DNA of 64,000 bases from Phylloscopus collybita (Eukaryota > Chordata > Aves > Passeriformes > Phylloscopidae), in contig JAJNNQ010000004.1 of NCBI GenBank assembly GCA_027886175.1, positions 1,302,001 through 1,366,000 of the forward strand, written 5' to 3'. A program made the translations under genes and the position numbers. Below are positions 37,701-50,400 of this stretch, in pieces (within the stretch, counting starts at the first letter, position 1; the number at the start of each line of letters is the position of its first letter). The notes beneath the pieces were generated by a model. The model ran no database searches and was not told the DNA's origin. It saw nothing but the letters and a program-made list of their open reading frames with translations.

Positions 37701-38160
37701 GCTGTTTATTATTGATTGATTCCTTTCAGGCCGACAGTCTTGGTACACTCAGAACCTCTGCAGCTGTACAGCTGAGGACGGATCTGTGCCCAGTTTGTAC
37801 CGGCTCCGCTCAGGAGATGAGGGGAGCGGTGCAGGCCTGGAGATGTGGGCGGCTGGAGCACGCTCACCTCGCAGGTAACTCCGTACCCGGGTTTCTGCTC
37901 TTTCTTCCCACAGTCTCCGGGAAGTGACGCCCGGGAAGCCGGTGCGGGAGGCAATGCGAGGGGCTGGGGTGCTTCTCGACGCACCTGGGAGCGCGGAGTT
38001 TCACAAAAAGCAGCGAGTGCGGGTAGCCCACGAAGCGCCGTCCCGCCGTGCGGGGCCGGGTCGGACATACTCATCCTCGCAGTTGGTTTTTGGCTGCACT
38101 GTGCACGCCTACATGCAAACCGCCGCGCCCTCCCCCACTTCCCCAATAGCAGCCGCTGCC

Positions 38161-38282
38161 GAGGGGGAAAAAAAATTTAAAAAAGGGGGTGGGGGATGGA
38201 GAACAGGAGGGAAGAAAAAGAAGAAAGCAAAGAGCAAAGAGAAAAGGCGACGGCGAGAATACCCCAGAGGGAGGGGAAAAGC
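38161..38282 (+). repeat. Polypurine tract upstream of the ABCA1 TATA box
   Basis: About 120 bp that are almost entirely A and G on the + strand, including runs of eight A and several G5 blocks. Such tracts can form triplex (H-DNA) or G-quadruplex structures. It ends about 70 bp upstream of the TATA box. Confidence 0.75.
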
Positions 38283-38348
38283 CGTGTGTTGGGCGGCCCC
38301 GGCCGTGGAAGGGGCGGGCTGCCCGCCGGGGGCAGCTCCACGCCGCCC

Positions 38349-38355
38349 TATAAGA
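38349..38355 (+). promoter_or_regulatory. ABCA1: TATA box of ABCA1
   Basis: TATAAGA lies in a GC-rich context directly followed by GC-rich sequence that loosely resembles the start of mammalian ABCA1 exon 1. Mammalian ABCA1 also uses a TATA promoter. The start site is expected about 25-30 bp downstream, near 38380. Confidence 0.75.
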
Positions 38356-38379
38356 GGGCGCTGCGGGGCGGGGGCGCCC

Positions 38380-38488
38380 GGTAGCGGCAGCGGGGCCGGC
38401 GTCGGGGCCCGGAGCGGAGCCGGAGGGGATCGCGGCGCGGAGCAGGCGGCGGCTCCCCTCGGCACCGGCGGCGGCTGCGGGCCGGGAG
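38380..38488 (+). other. ABCA1: ABCA1 non-coding exon 1 (5' UTR), boundaries approximate
   Basis: Starts about 30 bp after the TATA box. Its end is placed at a splice donor, GGGAG|GTAGGC, at 38488/38489. Other donors cannot be excluded, for example GTGAGG near 38605, which would lengthen the exon to a size closer to the mammalian one. The exon is non-coding: the coding start is in exon 2. It is followed by an intron of about 14.9 kb. Confidence 0.55.
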
Positions 38489-41400
38489 GTAGGCGGGGGG
38501 GGACGCATGGCAGGCAGCTGTCGGGGAGGCTCCCCACTTGTCCCCCCTCCGCCTGGAACGGGAGGCGCAAAGCGAGAGGGAAAACGCAAATGAGTGGTGG
38601 TGGTGGTGAGGTGGGGGGGAGAGTGCTCTGTTATTGTTTTGGCCTTTTGTTCGTTTATTTTCTTATTGCTTTGGGGGTTTTGTCTTCCGACGTGGTGCCA
38701 CTCTCTGTGCCGAGCCTGTCGGCAGCGCGGCTCGGAGGATGGTTTGTGGCGTAGCGGGGCATCGGAGAGGGGCTAATAGTGTTTGTGTGTGTGAGGGGCG
38801 TGGTTGTTTGTGCTTATTTTTTTTTTTTAATAGTTATTTTATTTTAGCTTATCCTGAGCGGGCGACTTTGACTTGGCAGCGCTCACGGAGGGTGGCCCAC
38901 CTTAGCGCTGCGTCTCCCTGCCCCCGTGGGTGCTAGAAGATAACGGGAGGGCTTTCATCCCCTTCGCTCCTACGTGAATCCTGTAAAGTCGCGGGGGTGG
39001 GATAAGGGGAGGGCCTTGGGATGGGGAGGGAGAGTAAAAATAAAAAATCGATGTGTCTGCCTTTGTGATGGGCAGGAGGCTCAGTTCTATGCAACAAATA
39101 GTGCTGCTGCGTGCCAGACTGTTGTGAAGTCTGGAGTGCTACACCGAACCCTATCATCAGGCTGTTGTTACAAAAGACGAGCAGCACAGCAGCCCAGATG
39201 CTTAAAACATGCCTGGAAAGATACTCGGATTCTAAATTAAAAGTTCTTATTAAGCCTTGTTTTTTTCCTGGTTTTAACTAGAAGTTCTCCCTTTCCCACA
39301 AGCTGTTGGTCTGGGAGATTTTAAAGTCTGTACAAAAACTTACTTAAAGGATCAGAGTTGATTTCAAGTGAGTTGGAATAGACCTCGTTGAAGCCAGAGG
39401 GGTATAAGCATCTTCTAAATTAAAGCCTAAAATGAGTTGAACCTTTTTGAAAATTACTGTCATGGATTAATGCACTAAAATTTGTTTTCACCTTTGAAAA
39501 TGAGTTGGTCCTTGTAGTGCAGAGAACAGCCATATCTTGGGGATGTTCCATTAACAACAGATGGTCAAGCCTGCTGTCGAAAGGCTATTGTAATGGAGCA
39601 GTCTTGCTCAGTTTTGAAAGGGGGTCATGGTAGTAAACATTCGGTACAAATGCTTTTTGTGCTTGTGGCACAGCTTGACTCCCTAACAAGTGGGAATGGC
39701 GACGTATGCTGACACTTTCCTGTCACTTAAATCTGTGTGTGATTCTGTGATGACACAATAGGATGTTAAACTAAATGGGTAGTACCTGGGACTCTGCAGT
39801 GTTCTACTGATGTAACAGATAAAAATGGTGTTGATGGGTCGTCATTGTGCACATTTTAATTTGAGTTGTGTGACACAGTTATATCTGGTATAAGCAGGAG
39901 CTTGGTGCCTTTATTCATGACCTGAAGCACCTTGTTTCTCATAATAATTTAGTAGGGCTGGTTATGGTAAAAAATAGAAGTCAACCCTTAACAAAAAAGA
40001 TGGGGCTTATAAATTCGGTAGCATGGAACACAAGTGTTGCATAGTAGAATTTAGGTTGAGCCTGTTAAGTCGAGAGTATATAGCATTAAATAATAAAATG
40101 TCATGGTTTTTTTATGCTCATAGTAGGTGTTCTGAGGAGGCCTGTGGCGTAGGTGTTTACTGGCTGGCCTCTGGACTACATGAAATCACAATTTGCTGTA
40201 GTTTGGCATTAGAGTGTAATAATCCAGCAGCTAGCCCAAAAGTATTCACAGTAACTTTCCCCCTGTAAGTTGCTGCTGAAGGACATGTAGCTGTATGATA
40301 GTTACATGACATAAACACCTTGGGTGCAGCTATATGTAAGATTGTAGTGTTTCCAGGAGTCATGGTAATCTTTTAGATATTAGTTGCAAATTTCCTCTGA
40401 ATAGAGCTGCATAGCAGTGCAAACAGGTATGTTGAAAGTTTCTTAATGGTCTCCTCACTGAGACTTAGGCACATTTATAAGTCAGTGTGCCATAGGCAGC
40501 TGCTAGCGAACCTTTTTTTGTAATGCTAAGTTTTTTCAAACCGAAAATTCACTCAGTGCTGTATTGGTGTGATCAGAGACTTGATCGGTCACCAGATTAG
40601 GTATATATCATCATTGTGTATATAAAGAGTAGCTCCTGGTCAAGTGCGAACTACTGAAGATGAAACTACATTAGCTTAAAGAAAGCCAGTACACTTATTT
40701 TGGCCTTTGTTCCTTAGAGAAAAGGAGCAGCCTTTTCTCTAGCGTTCCTTAGACTGTACTTCTCTCTCTCTATACGAGAGTAAATTAGTCTTTTGTGGTT
40801 TAGGAATAAGCCTTAGTGACTTAAAGGGACAGCAGATCTTCTGTGTGGATTCTGGGTTGAAGCACTCTCACCTGTTAATCAAATGTAATACACACATTTC
40901 AGAAAGGATGTCTTCCCTTGCCTACTTCTCTGCAAGACTGTTCTCTGACCAGTGAGTTTACATGGCAGAGTTGGACTCACAAAGACAGAGCAGAGGGAGG
41001 ATTGGTACTGAACTCATCTGTCTGTGGCCAAATACGATCAGCTAGTGTTTATGCATTGCACCATGCAGACACAGTATTTCTTAGGGTGTGGTTTCTGCAG
41101 AACTTTAATCCAGGGTAATTGAAGGTTGCTAGTGAGCTAGTACTGGACCTGCTTCATTTCCCCTGGTCTTCCTATTCTTTTCTCTCCCTGTCTGTTTCAT
41201 CCTTTGTGCAGGCACTGGAGTTCACCAACCCAGGGTGAGTAATTGAAAACAAGCTCTCTTCTCTTTGCTTGGTGGTTTTTGTTGTTATTGTTTTTTTTTT
41301 TTTTTTTTTTTTTTCTTTTTTTCCCCCTTCACCCCAGCATCCTGTGTTCACAGTCTTTTCATGGCTTTGTGAGCACTGGTGCCAGCACGAAGATGGTGAC

Positions 41401-44400
41401 AGAAGGGAGCAGAGAGGGACCCAAAACTACGGCTTTGTTTGAATAACCTTGAAGCAGGCACCCTCAGTGTTTGTGTAGGTCTTCTATGCTGGGCAACACA
41501 CCAAATCCTGAAATAAATCCAGAGGCCATGGCTGACCAAACATCATCATGTTTCTCTTTTGCTAGTTATTCTTGATGACTCCTGTGAGAGGAGCTAGAGT
41601 CAGGGTTTACTGTGTTTAGTAAAACACATTGTATTTTTTTTTCCTTGATTATCTGAAGCTGCTATGGACTCTTCCCACTTTCTTCGGGTTTGGTATGGCA
41701 GAATTTCACTCTCTCTAAGATTTTTTCATACTTATACCAGCTAAGGATTTGAATTCTTGAATGCTTGAAACTTTTTTAATGTAGTTGATGATCATGCACA
41801 TCTGCAGGTACTAAGAGTATAGATTAAAAATTCTGTAGTAAGACTCTGCTTGCAGTGTTTAAAAGATGATCATCACAGAAAAACCTAAAAGTTAAAATGT
41901 TTCATTCTGTAGCTGCATGTCTTGCTTGTGTTGATTGCACAGAAGTAATACAGATAATTCAGAAGAAATACTATGACTAAAACTACCGAATGGAGTACCT
42001 GAAGTAGCCTGTTGCCTTTCTTTAAAATGTGGCAGTAAAGCTAGTCCTGTCTTTTTGAGCATTTTTGATGGGGAGAAAAAGTATTTTTACTTGCTTCAAG
42101 GACCAAGAGAGAGACAGAGTAGGATGGAAAACTGTTGATGCAGCTTTCCTGACACAACAGGCTAACACCCTAGGAAAAAAATGGGAGCATTCAGATCTTT
42201 ATTTGTGGGTTATTAGCAAAAAAGCTTGATCATAGGTGACAAAACTGACAAACTGACAAAAATGTGTGTCAGTTTGAATGCCGTAAGTATTCACATACAA
42301 GCTGACCTTTTTCATCTTCTGTTATTTTTCTGGAGGAGTGTTGCTTAGCAGAGCTCTGTCTAATGAAATGAGATTGGTTTGCGTTATGCTGACTTTGTTA
42401 CAGAACAATTGGAGCCTGACAGAAAAAGTTGAGCAAAGAGCCTTTCTAAGACTGTTCTGGCTTGGGCTAGATAGCAAGGTTGTTCTCTGTGAAAGAACAA
42501 AGTTGGAGCCTTTTACCACACAGTTCAGAGATCATGCTGGGGATCTAATTTCCTTTTTAACAAATAGCAGGCAGGGTTGTGTGGAAGACAGAGGTGGCCA
42601 AAATCTGTTAGCACTATACTTGCTTGACTCTCTGAAACAACTTGCAATTTTATTAGCCCGTTTCCAAATGAGTGGTTGTTCCTGGGAGCAAGCAAGCAAG
42701 CCATGCAGCTGATATTCATTAGCTTAGTACTTGCTAGGTTAGTATAGGTCAAAATTAAGCCATGTGGAAAGTCTTTGAGCAGCAGTTTTGGTTATGTAGG
42801 TGACAAGAGCAGATTAGGGACCAGGAAAACTTGGATCCCAGCACCTTTGCCCTTCTTGTGATGACTTGACTGTTGCCTCTTATCTGCTTTCACCATTGTT
42901 CTAGGAATGTCACAACCAAAGTTTATACACTTTATGGTAGAAGTCAAAATGCGTTTTTTCTCACATTCAGCAGGTAACACATGTTTTTTTAAAGACTTCA
43001 GGCTGTGTTGCTAGTGCCAGCAACCTGGGTTTAACCCAATGTTTTTAGAGATATGCCTGTTTTTACAGTTGAGTTTTTGTGCCTTAAAAAGTAACAAGCA
43101 AGTTACTGTAAATGATGCGTGAGAGCCATGTTCATGAGGAATATATTGATATTCTGGGGATTTATTAGTGGCTTTTTTCTCTTCCTGTTATTTTAATCAT
43201 GTTCCTGCAACAAGAGTTTATGTATGACTGCCAATAAAAACAGTTAGGACCAAACTTGAATGGTTTAAAAAAACCCAGAATAACTCTTCCAAGCAATAAA
43301 GCAACACCTGAGCTTTTCTGAATGCAGATCCATGGATATTTCTTTGTGGTACTAGTACAGGTGCCAAAGTTTGAAATCTACTCTTCCTCTGAATGCAATG
43401 TTCTTATTTAGTAAACTGAATGAATGGATCCTGCATTTGTATTTTTATTCTGCCAATGGGAAAAAATGCTTTTTATTTAATTTATTTGTTTTAAAGTATT
43501 TTAGATATTTTAATTACTCTTACCCTATTAAATCAGAGTAGCAGCTCTTACTGTTTGTTTCCCATCTCTCTCAAACCTATATTTAAATATTTATGCTAAA
43601 GTAAACAATAAGAGTTTTTCTACTGTGTTTGGAGAGATCTGGACTCGCTTCTTTCTTTTAGCAAAATAATGTGATCACCTGTCCACCATCAGTTTTCATA
43701 TTTCTACAGATTTTATTTTTCCCAGATGTTTTTTTATTCTCACAATTGCCAGCCATGTCTCCCAGAGCTGCATTCCCTGTTCTTGTGACATACTTTTAAT
43801 ATTCACATCTCTACATCTATTCTCCCAGTTATGCTCATGTATAAAACCAGATATAATTGCAATATGGTGTTGTCTGTTGCAGTGTGCTTTGGCTCCAGTG
43901 GAACTTTCTCAGCACCATTAAGGATATTTTAAACTTAATGTAAAAATGTATGGTTTGGATCCTATATCCATAAAAAGCTTGCAAAATTTCTTTTTGCTCC
44001 TCTTGCTCTCTTTTAAGCTTATTGCTTTTCCCACTTCATTCTACTTCTGCACTTGCCTGCTGTTTGGAGTCATTTGGTTGACATTTAGTCACCCACTGTT
44101 CTTCAGCTCTGTGCTTAGTCCCGTGAAGCTTTAGGAGCAAACCAATGGAGTTCCATCCTGAAAATACTTCTGAATTGTGAGGTGTAGCTTAGGGCTTGAA
44201 CAAATTTTGTCATTCTTCTTTCCTGGATGTCTGTGCATGACACTGAATTAGGCATACATTAGCCTGCTTTGCATGGCTTTAGCTGCCATCCTCACCCTAA
44301 GGATTGACGCTTCAGTGGTAGGGGTGCAGGTGGAGCTGAAGAATAGAAAGTGTGAGTAACAACTGTTTGCTGTCTGGATCAGGCAAAATGGGAAGATTGG

Positions 44401-47400
44401 CACGCGCTTTTTGGCCATGCTCCGAGCTAACTGCCCTGTGCCACACCTGACTCAGCAGGTATGTGGGCTGCCTTATCATGTGTGCTAGCTATTTTCATAT
44501 TCTTCTTTGAATAACTTTAGAGATAAGTGGTTATTGAAGTCTGTATGGGTTGCCAAGATTGATCAGAAATTCATTTCTCTTCATAGCTGAGACTCACTGA
44601 TTTTGAAAGTACTTGGGCATCTCTTTATCACTTTAGTGGATTACCATCTTCCATATCAGCACAGTTGGATGGTAGCCATGTGGGAGCCGAGGTCTTGTTG
44701 TAGGCTTTACAGACTCCCAAATCTACTCAAGCTGACAATGGCTGCTGAATACTGACTTTGCCAGTTTATTGCCTTCCTTTGTCAATGTCATTTCCCTTCA
44801 TTGTGCTAGAGGCTTTTTCTTGGCTGATGTTTTTCTGCATATTTCAGGGATCTTTTTGTTTCACTTGCTGTTACTTTTAGTTGTACCACAGATATTGGTG
44901 GAGTTGTGTAGGTATCAATCTTAACAGACAGTTATTCTTTATGCCTCTGAATCTCAAAGGCACCACTGTGGTGTTCTCTACACTATAAGCCATGTTATGT
45001 TCTACTCTGTTACTGAAAACATGTGCTGTTTTATGGCATGATGTTTCCAGATGGCAAAGACAGAGAGGAAAATAACACTACAGTTTCTTTTGATGCTACA
45101 GGATAGGCATGCACTCAAACTGCATTTTAATCTTGTACAGAACACTGTTGGTGTCCTCATCTTGTCCCAAGATAGACAGCAAGTTCCAAAAGCAAGATGT
45201 AGAAGTCACTCCTTTCTAAAGAAGTCCCTATGAATGTGATGACAAGGGCACAAGGCTTCATAACTTTGCCCAGTAGAAGACAGAAATATGCCAGATGCTT
45301 CAGTGACACTGCAGTAGGATCTTGGAGCACCTGTCAGTGTGCTTTTTAGAAGTGTAATTTTTAAAACCAGGTATCTGGCTGATTAGTGTAAGTGACTTGG
45401 TGACCAGGATGTCCTGTGAAAGGGGTGGTAGTTGAAAGTTTCTGCCTTAACATTGTCTGAATGTGTGGATTTCTTTTGGGAAAAACTGCTTTCTTGGAGA
45501 GGCTGTCTTCCTTCTCCCCTTTGTGGTTGCTGCCAAGCAATGTGAAATTCTTTAACCCTTTTTCCTAGTTGCAGTTATATTGTCCTTAAACAGGATGTGT
45601 CAAAAGCTGGGAAAAGTGACTGAGGCTGTGTAGCACAGCTTTTTGCAAACTGTGCTGACGATACTATACTTGCTCAGAGATCAAAGCTTAATGGCATGAA
45701 TTGAGCTCAAATGTCGCAATTATTATTTTAGCAGGATGTTCTATTATTTCTACATTCCACTAGAAGAGAGCCATTCTTTGAGAGCCAAAAAAAAAAAAAT
45801 CTGCTAATATGGACTATGGATTTTTGGACATTGGCCGTGATAAAGCAAATCACATTTTGTGTTTGTTTTTGCCAAAGAATGGACTAGATTCTTGCCTTTT
45901 TTTTTCTTTCCATGGGGAGAATAGGGGACACTCAGTGTAATATTGGAAGTTGAAATGCTTCATGTATTTCACAACCTTCTGGTGGAAGCTAGTTTTTTTT
46001 TTGTAAAATAGATGGCTGCATTTCATCGTGTGTATTATACTTGACACTTAAGCAATCCTCTTGCCTAAGTGCATGCCACAGTGCATTGCCATGTGCATTC
46101 CTTAGGGTAAGTCCAGCTATGGTGCATGCAAACTCGACATCTTCCATTGCATTGGAGTTCATCAATGAGCTTGTTTTCATCAATGAGCCTTCTATAAGCA
46201 TGCTAGAAGTAATGAGAACCAGTTGTTGTGGTCATTCTGGTTGGCAAATATTGCTGGCCTGTGACAGGGTTTTCAAAATTACTTGGCATGTTATGTCATA
46301 AGGGAAGATTGTAAGGCAGCAGCCGCTTTTGAAAATGTGCATCTGTGTGAATGTTATAGAGAGACACTGAGGACTCTGAAAAATGTAGTTCAGTCTTTTT
46401 TATGGAGCAGTTTGTAAGATAGTGCTTTCCTGTGTGAGGAACTGTCCTATGTGTTTTTTTTTCTGATTGGTAAGGATAGGCCCACCGGTGTCTTGGAAAT
46501 ACATCCTAGGAGTTTGGCTTTGACAAGAGAGGCAAGTTAAATACTCTGAACAGTTTAGGGTCAGGAATGTCAGTGTTCATGAAATTAATTTTGGGTCAGG
46601 TCTTTCAAAATGATCATCTGTTCATCTGTTCATAGTGGAACATTCAGAAGAGCTCAGCATACAATATACTGACTTATGAAATGCCCATTTACTCAGTTCT
46701 TATGCCAGGGCTAAATAACTTTAGAAGCCCCTTGCCGTTTTGCCTAAAGAGTTGGGAAGACAGGCTTCTGCTCCTAACATGACAGTATGTTGAGCCTGAG
46801 TCATGTCAGAGCAAGATCCAGGCTTGCTTTGCTGTGTTTACCTAGGGCAGCAAGTAGTACCTAATGCTGGGCTTGGGTTCGTTCATTAGTTGTTTTCATA
46901 GCAGCGGTTTGAGCAGGTTGTGGATAAGTATTTTATTGTTGGCCTATGCTGAAAGAAGTCCTTTTCCACTGGTTTGGTCTCCAATATTCTGTGAGGTTGG
47001 AGCCCCTTAAATAACAATGTGAAATTATTCATTCGGTGTTTGTAGCTGTGTGCATGCTGTCTGAAGAGTCCTGTATGGATAAGTGAGAGGCTATGTGTCT
47101 TTGACCAGAGGTGGCAGGTTGCTGGAGGTATTTCATGAGACTGTTTCATCAGCTTCCTGATATTTTGGCATTATCCTTTAAATGTTGGGTTTACCAAATT
47201 TTACATGCTGCTGAAGGAGGGAAAATAAGTTCAACTGGACAGCCATGTTGAAAGCCATTTACTAGTTGCTTTTAGTATTAGTAAGCACTGGAGAACAAGA
47301 CAGACTCTGTTTACTACCCAGCCCAAGGCCTGGTAGCCAGTGTGGGAAGTAAACCAGTAGAGGATCTTGCCAAGAACTGCCACTAAAATATTCTTGTTTG

Positions 47401-50400
47401 CCACCCTGATCAAATTCTTGTCTGACCCAGAAGCTCTCTAGTCACATTGCTAGGAACAAGGAGTCGATGCAAACTCTGTGATGTGACCTGGGTGATATTG
47501 AAGAGGAAAGCACTTGTCACTGAAGGATTCTTTAGATGGAATAGAAAACTTCATGTCCTGTATTCATTTGACAAAAGAGAGAGAAATGTCCTCTGTGGGG
47601 AGGTTATGAAAGACCAGCTTTTAGTGTCTGTGTGCCTCCACTGATAACGATCCTGTGTCCTGGGCAGGAGCCTGTAGGTCCAAAGCTCACACCTCCACTG
47701 CTGATCCTGCACTGGCTGTGACTGCTACAGACTCTAGCAGTGATTAAGCCACGAGACGGACGTGTGGGATCTGATGGTTTCATTCTAATCTCTGCTTTTG
47801 CTTGCTTGTGGCCTTAGGTGAGTTGCTTGAACTCTGTGCTGCTAATGCTTTTTATGGCACCTTTTTGTAACCTATTTGAGGCTCTCTGGGTTAATAGATT
47901 AAAAGATCAATACTGTTATTTGTATAAAATTGTCATTTTTCAGGTGGCGGTTTCCGCTCTTTCCTAGAGCTCCAGTAGATGTCATAAGTTTTTTGACTGC
48001 TTGGAAATTTTAGAGATGGGAATGTCGGATTTGTTCCTTTGCATTTTGCAAGCTTAGTGTGACTTTGGATCACAGAATGGGCATTACTTTCAATTCTTTA
48101 TGCATTGCTTGTTTCTGCTGGGTGGTCTTATGTCCATTTAGATCTCTAGCAGCGGGACAAAAATTGCTTGCACTTTCCCACAGCTGCTCTTTATCTAACC
48201 TAATCTTAACATAATCGGGATCAATACTGTTTTTTACCTTCTAGTTACAACTACTGTGCTGGAAGAAGGGAAATCCTCATGTTTGGGAGACAAGTGGTTA
48301 AGGCACTAGGCCTTGATTTTGGAAGATGGGGATTTTGTTCTGAACCCTAGACTTATTTGCACCTCTGTTAGACTAATGCCCGTCCAAGCCACTAGTCCTC
48401 TGATGGTTTGTCTTGTGTAGATCAGAATGTCATGTCATGAGTCAGGCCCTTCTGTTCTGCCTTCATATGCACACTTCTTAGAGGGTTCTGCTCTCCACTG
48501 ATGGCATTCAGATCACTGGGGGAACTCTAGATATGGGATTTGCAGAATTCACATGGCTCATGATATTGTTTCCTTCACAAAATGCAGCTTGACACTACCT
48601 AAAAGGAATAAAATGTCAATAAATGTCAATTTATCAGTATTCATAAAGAGAACTGAGTTTCTGCAGAAATCAAATGTTTATGTTTTAGTTGCTTCTTTTC
48701 TTTGAAAATTAGTCTCATTTGACTTGATACTTGTGTAGACAAGATCTATTGGTGTTAAGCAGATGTACAAATTTTTTGTCTGGGGCAGGAAGCAGAAGTG
48801 CTAGATCATGTCTGCTTTTGAGAAGGGAAAGGGCTGGCTCTTGTAGCTCATAAGGGCATCATACGTAGCTGTTATATTGGTACTCTCCATGGCCACTTGA
48901 TCTGGGGAGTTGCCAGTGATGGTAGCTTCTGTGATAAAGGAAAATCTGACTGAGAGGACAGGGCCTGCTAGCTTATTTCATGGAGGCCACTGAGCCTTCA
49001 ATCAACTGGTGAAAGCTTTCTAGCTCTGCTCACAAGGACTTAGTTAAATTGTCTATAGTGTCTTGCCAGAGTCCTGAAATGTTCCAGTCTCACAAGGTTT
49101 GGTAAGTTCACTTTGTTCCCTCTTGAAATAGTGATTGAAATTTTTTTTCTCTAGGGGAAAGGTTTTTTTACCTCCCCAAAGAAAGCAAACAGCTGCATTG
49201 TTTGCAGAAAGCTGCTTTTGAAGGCTGTTTTATGTTTACTTAGTACAGACACCAGGCATGGGGGTGGAGAACTGATTTCTGCCACTTGAGCTTTTTACTC
49301 TCTAAATCTGTAGCTGTAAAAATACATTTATTTAAGAGGGATTAGGTCTGGAGACTGTTGGTATACCAGCTAATGGACTTTTCAACAGCCATTGTACTTT
49401 GAAATAGCAGCTAGACCCTTCTAGAAAGAGAGTGCTGGCCAAAGGATGTGTTTCATTGTCAGAATTTTCAGAGGTTGCCCTGTAGCCTAACTTTCTCCTG
49501 AGTAATTTTCTGAATTGCAGAAAATGAGATGAAATTACAGCCATGTAGGTCGGGAGGCAGTTCAGGATTTCTGCAGCAGGGTGAAATGTCATGTGCAGGG
49601 CGTCATCTGCAAAGGCGGACCATGGGACAAGTGTGTGGAATCTGTGCTTTAATTGTGCAGGTGGGTGTTGTACTGTGGTACTTTATATCACAGGAAAAGT
49701 AATGCTATGGGGATGAATGCCTGCAGCTTTTCTTACTCTAGACAGGAAGCAGTATTTCTGCTGCAAGGAGTTCTGGGTGAGTGTCAGAACTGATCACTGA
49801 TACCTGCTGTTGGCTCAAAATTTTACACAGGTGAGACATAAAAGCTGTCATTGGAAACTAACAGTTTTGGCACTGCAATACTAAATGGCAAGTTGCATTT
49901 CCTAGCTATGTTGAACTTATCAGACTGGTCTGAAGTGGAGATAAAGTGGGACTTCAGCTCTAACCAAGCTGGAAGTGTTGGTTGATCAGTTCTCTGCATC
50001 TCTGGCTTACTCTTCTTGCCTATTATGAGCTGGAAGAACATCTGAAAGGATGCTAAGCCATTTTCCTCTCATACTAGTTTGCTGAGTGCTTTCTGATGGA
50101 CCAGTAGTTCAAGTGAACCTAGTTAACTTGTTCAGCAGTGAACCAAATGTGTCAGCCTCTGTGCATGAAAATTGGAGGTGACTACCAACAAACCTGTTCC
50201 CTGGTCTGTAACAGATACTGCCTGGAGCATACAGTGTCATTGCAGCTGTCACCCAGCATGCCTGGAAGAACTGGATACACTTCAGGCTCAGGTGTTGTGC
50301 TCTTGGTGATTAGTCCACTGTTAGGCTCCATGCCCTACTTTTGTGCAGGGACTTAGCTGGTTTGCCTTCATCTGGGCAGTCCTTAAAAGTCTGTATTTTT

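Larger units (their letters stand above)
37720..38760 (+). promoter_or_regulatory. ABCA1: ABCA1 promoter CpG island
   Basis: CpG-dense DNA with GC boxes (GGGGCGGG near 38311 and 38364) flanks a TATA box. The arrangement (CpG island, polypurine stretch, GC boxes, TATA, GC-rich non-coding exon) and the ABCA1 coding exons 15 kb downstream on the same strand identify it as the gene's main promoter. ABCA1 in mammals is induced by LXR/RXR through a DR4 element just upstream of the TATA box. I could not find an obvious equivalent in the ~60 bp upstream of 38349. The long overlapping ORFs on both strands (up to 276 residues) are GC-rich shadows. Confidence 0.8.

Noticed and set aside
37924..38754. 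276-residue + strand ORF with further 111-172 residue ORFs on both strands
   Set aside because: They lie in the ABCA1 promoter CpG island, overlap in several frames on both strands, are rich in G, A, P and R, and cross the TATA box and exon 1. High GC lowers stop frequency; no domain is visible.
42338..42712. 124-residue ORF in ABCA1 intron 1
   Set aside because: No domain and no splice context; chance ORFs of this size are expected in a 15-kb intron.
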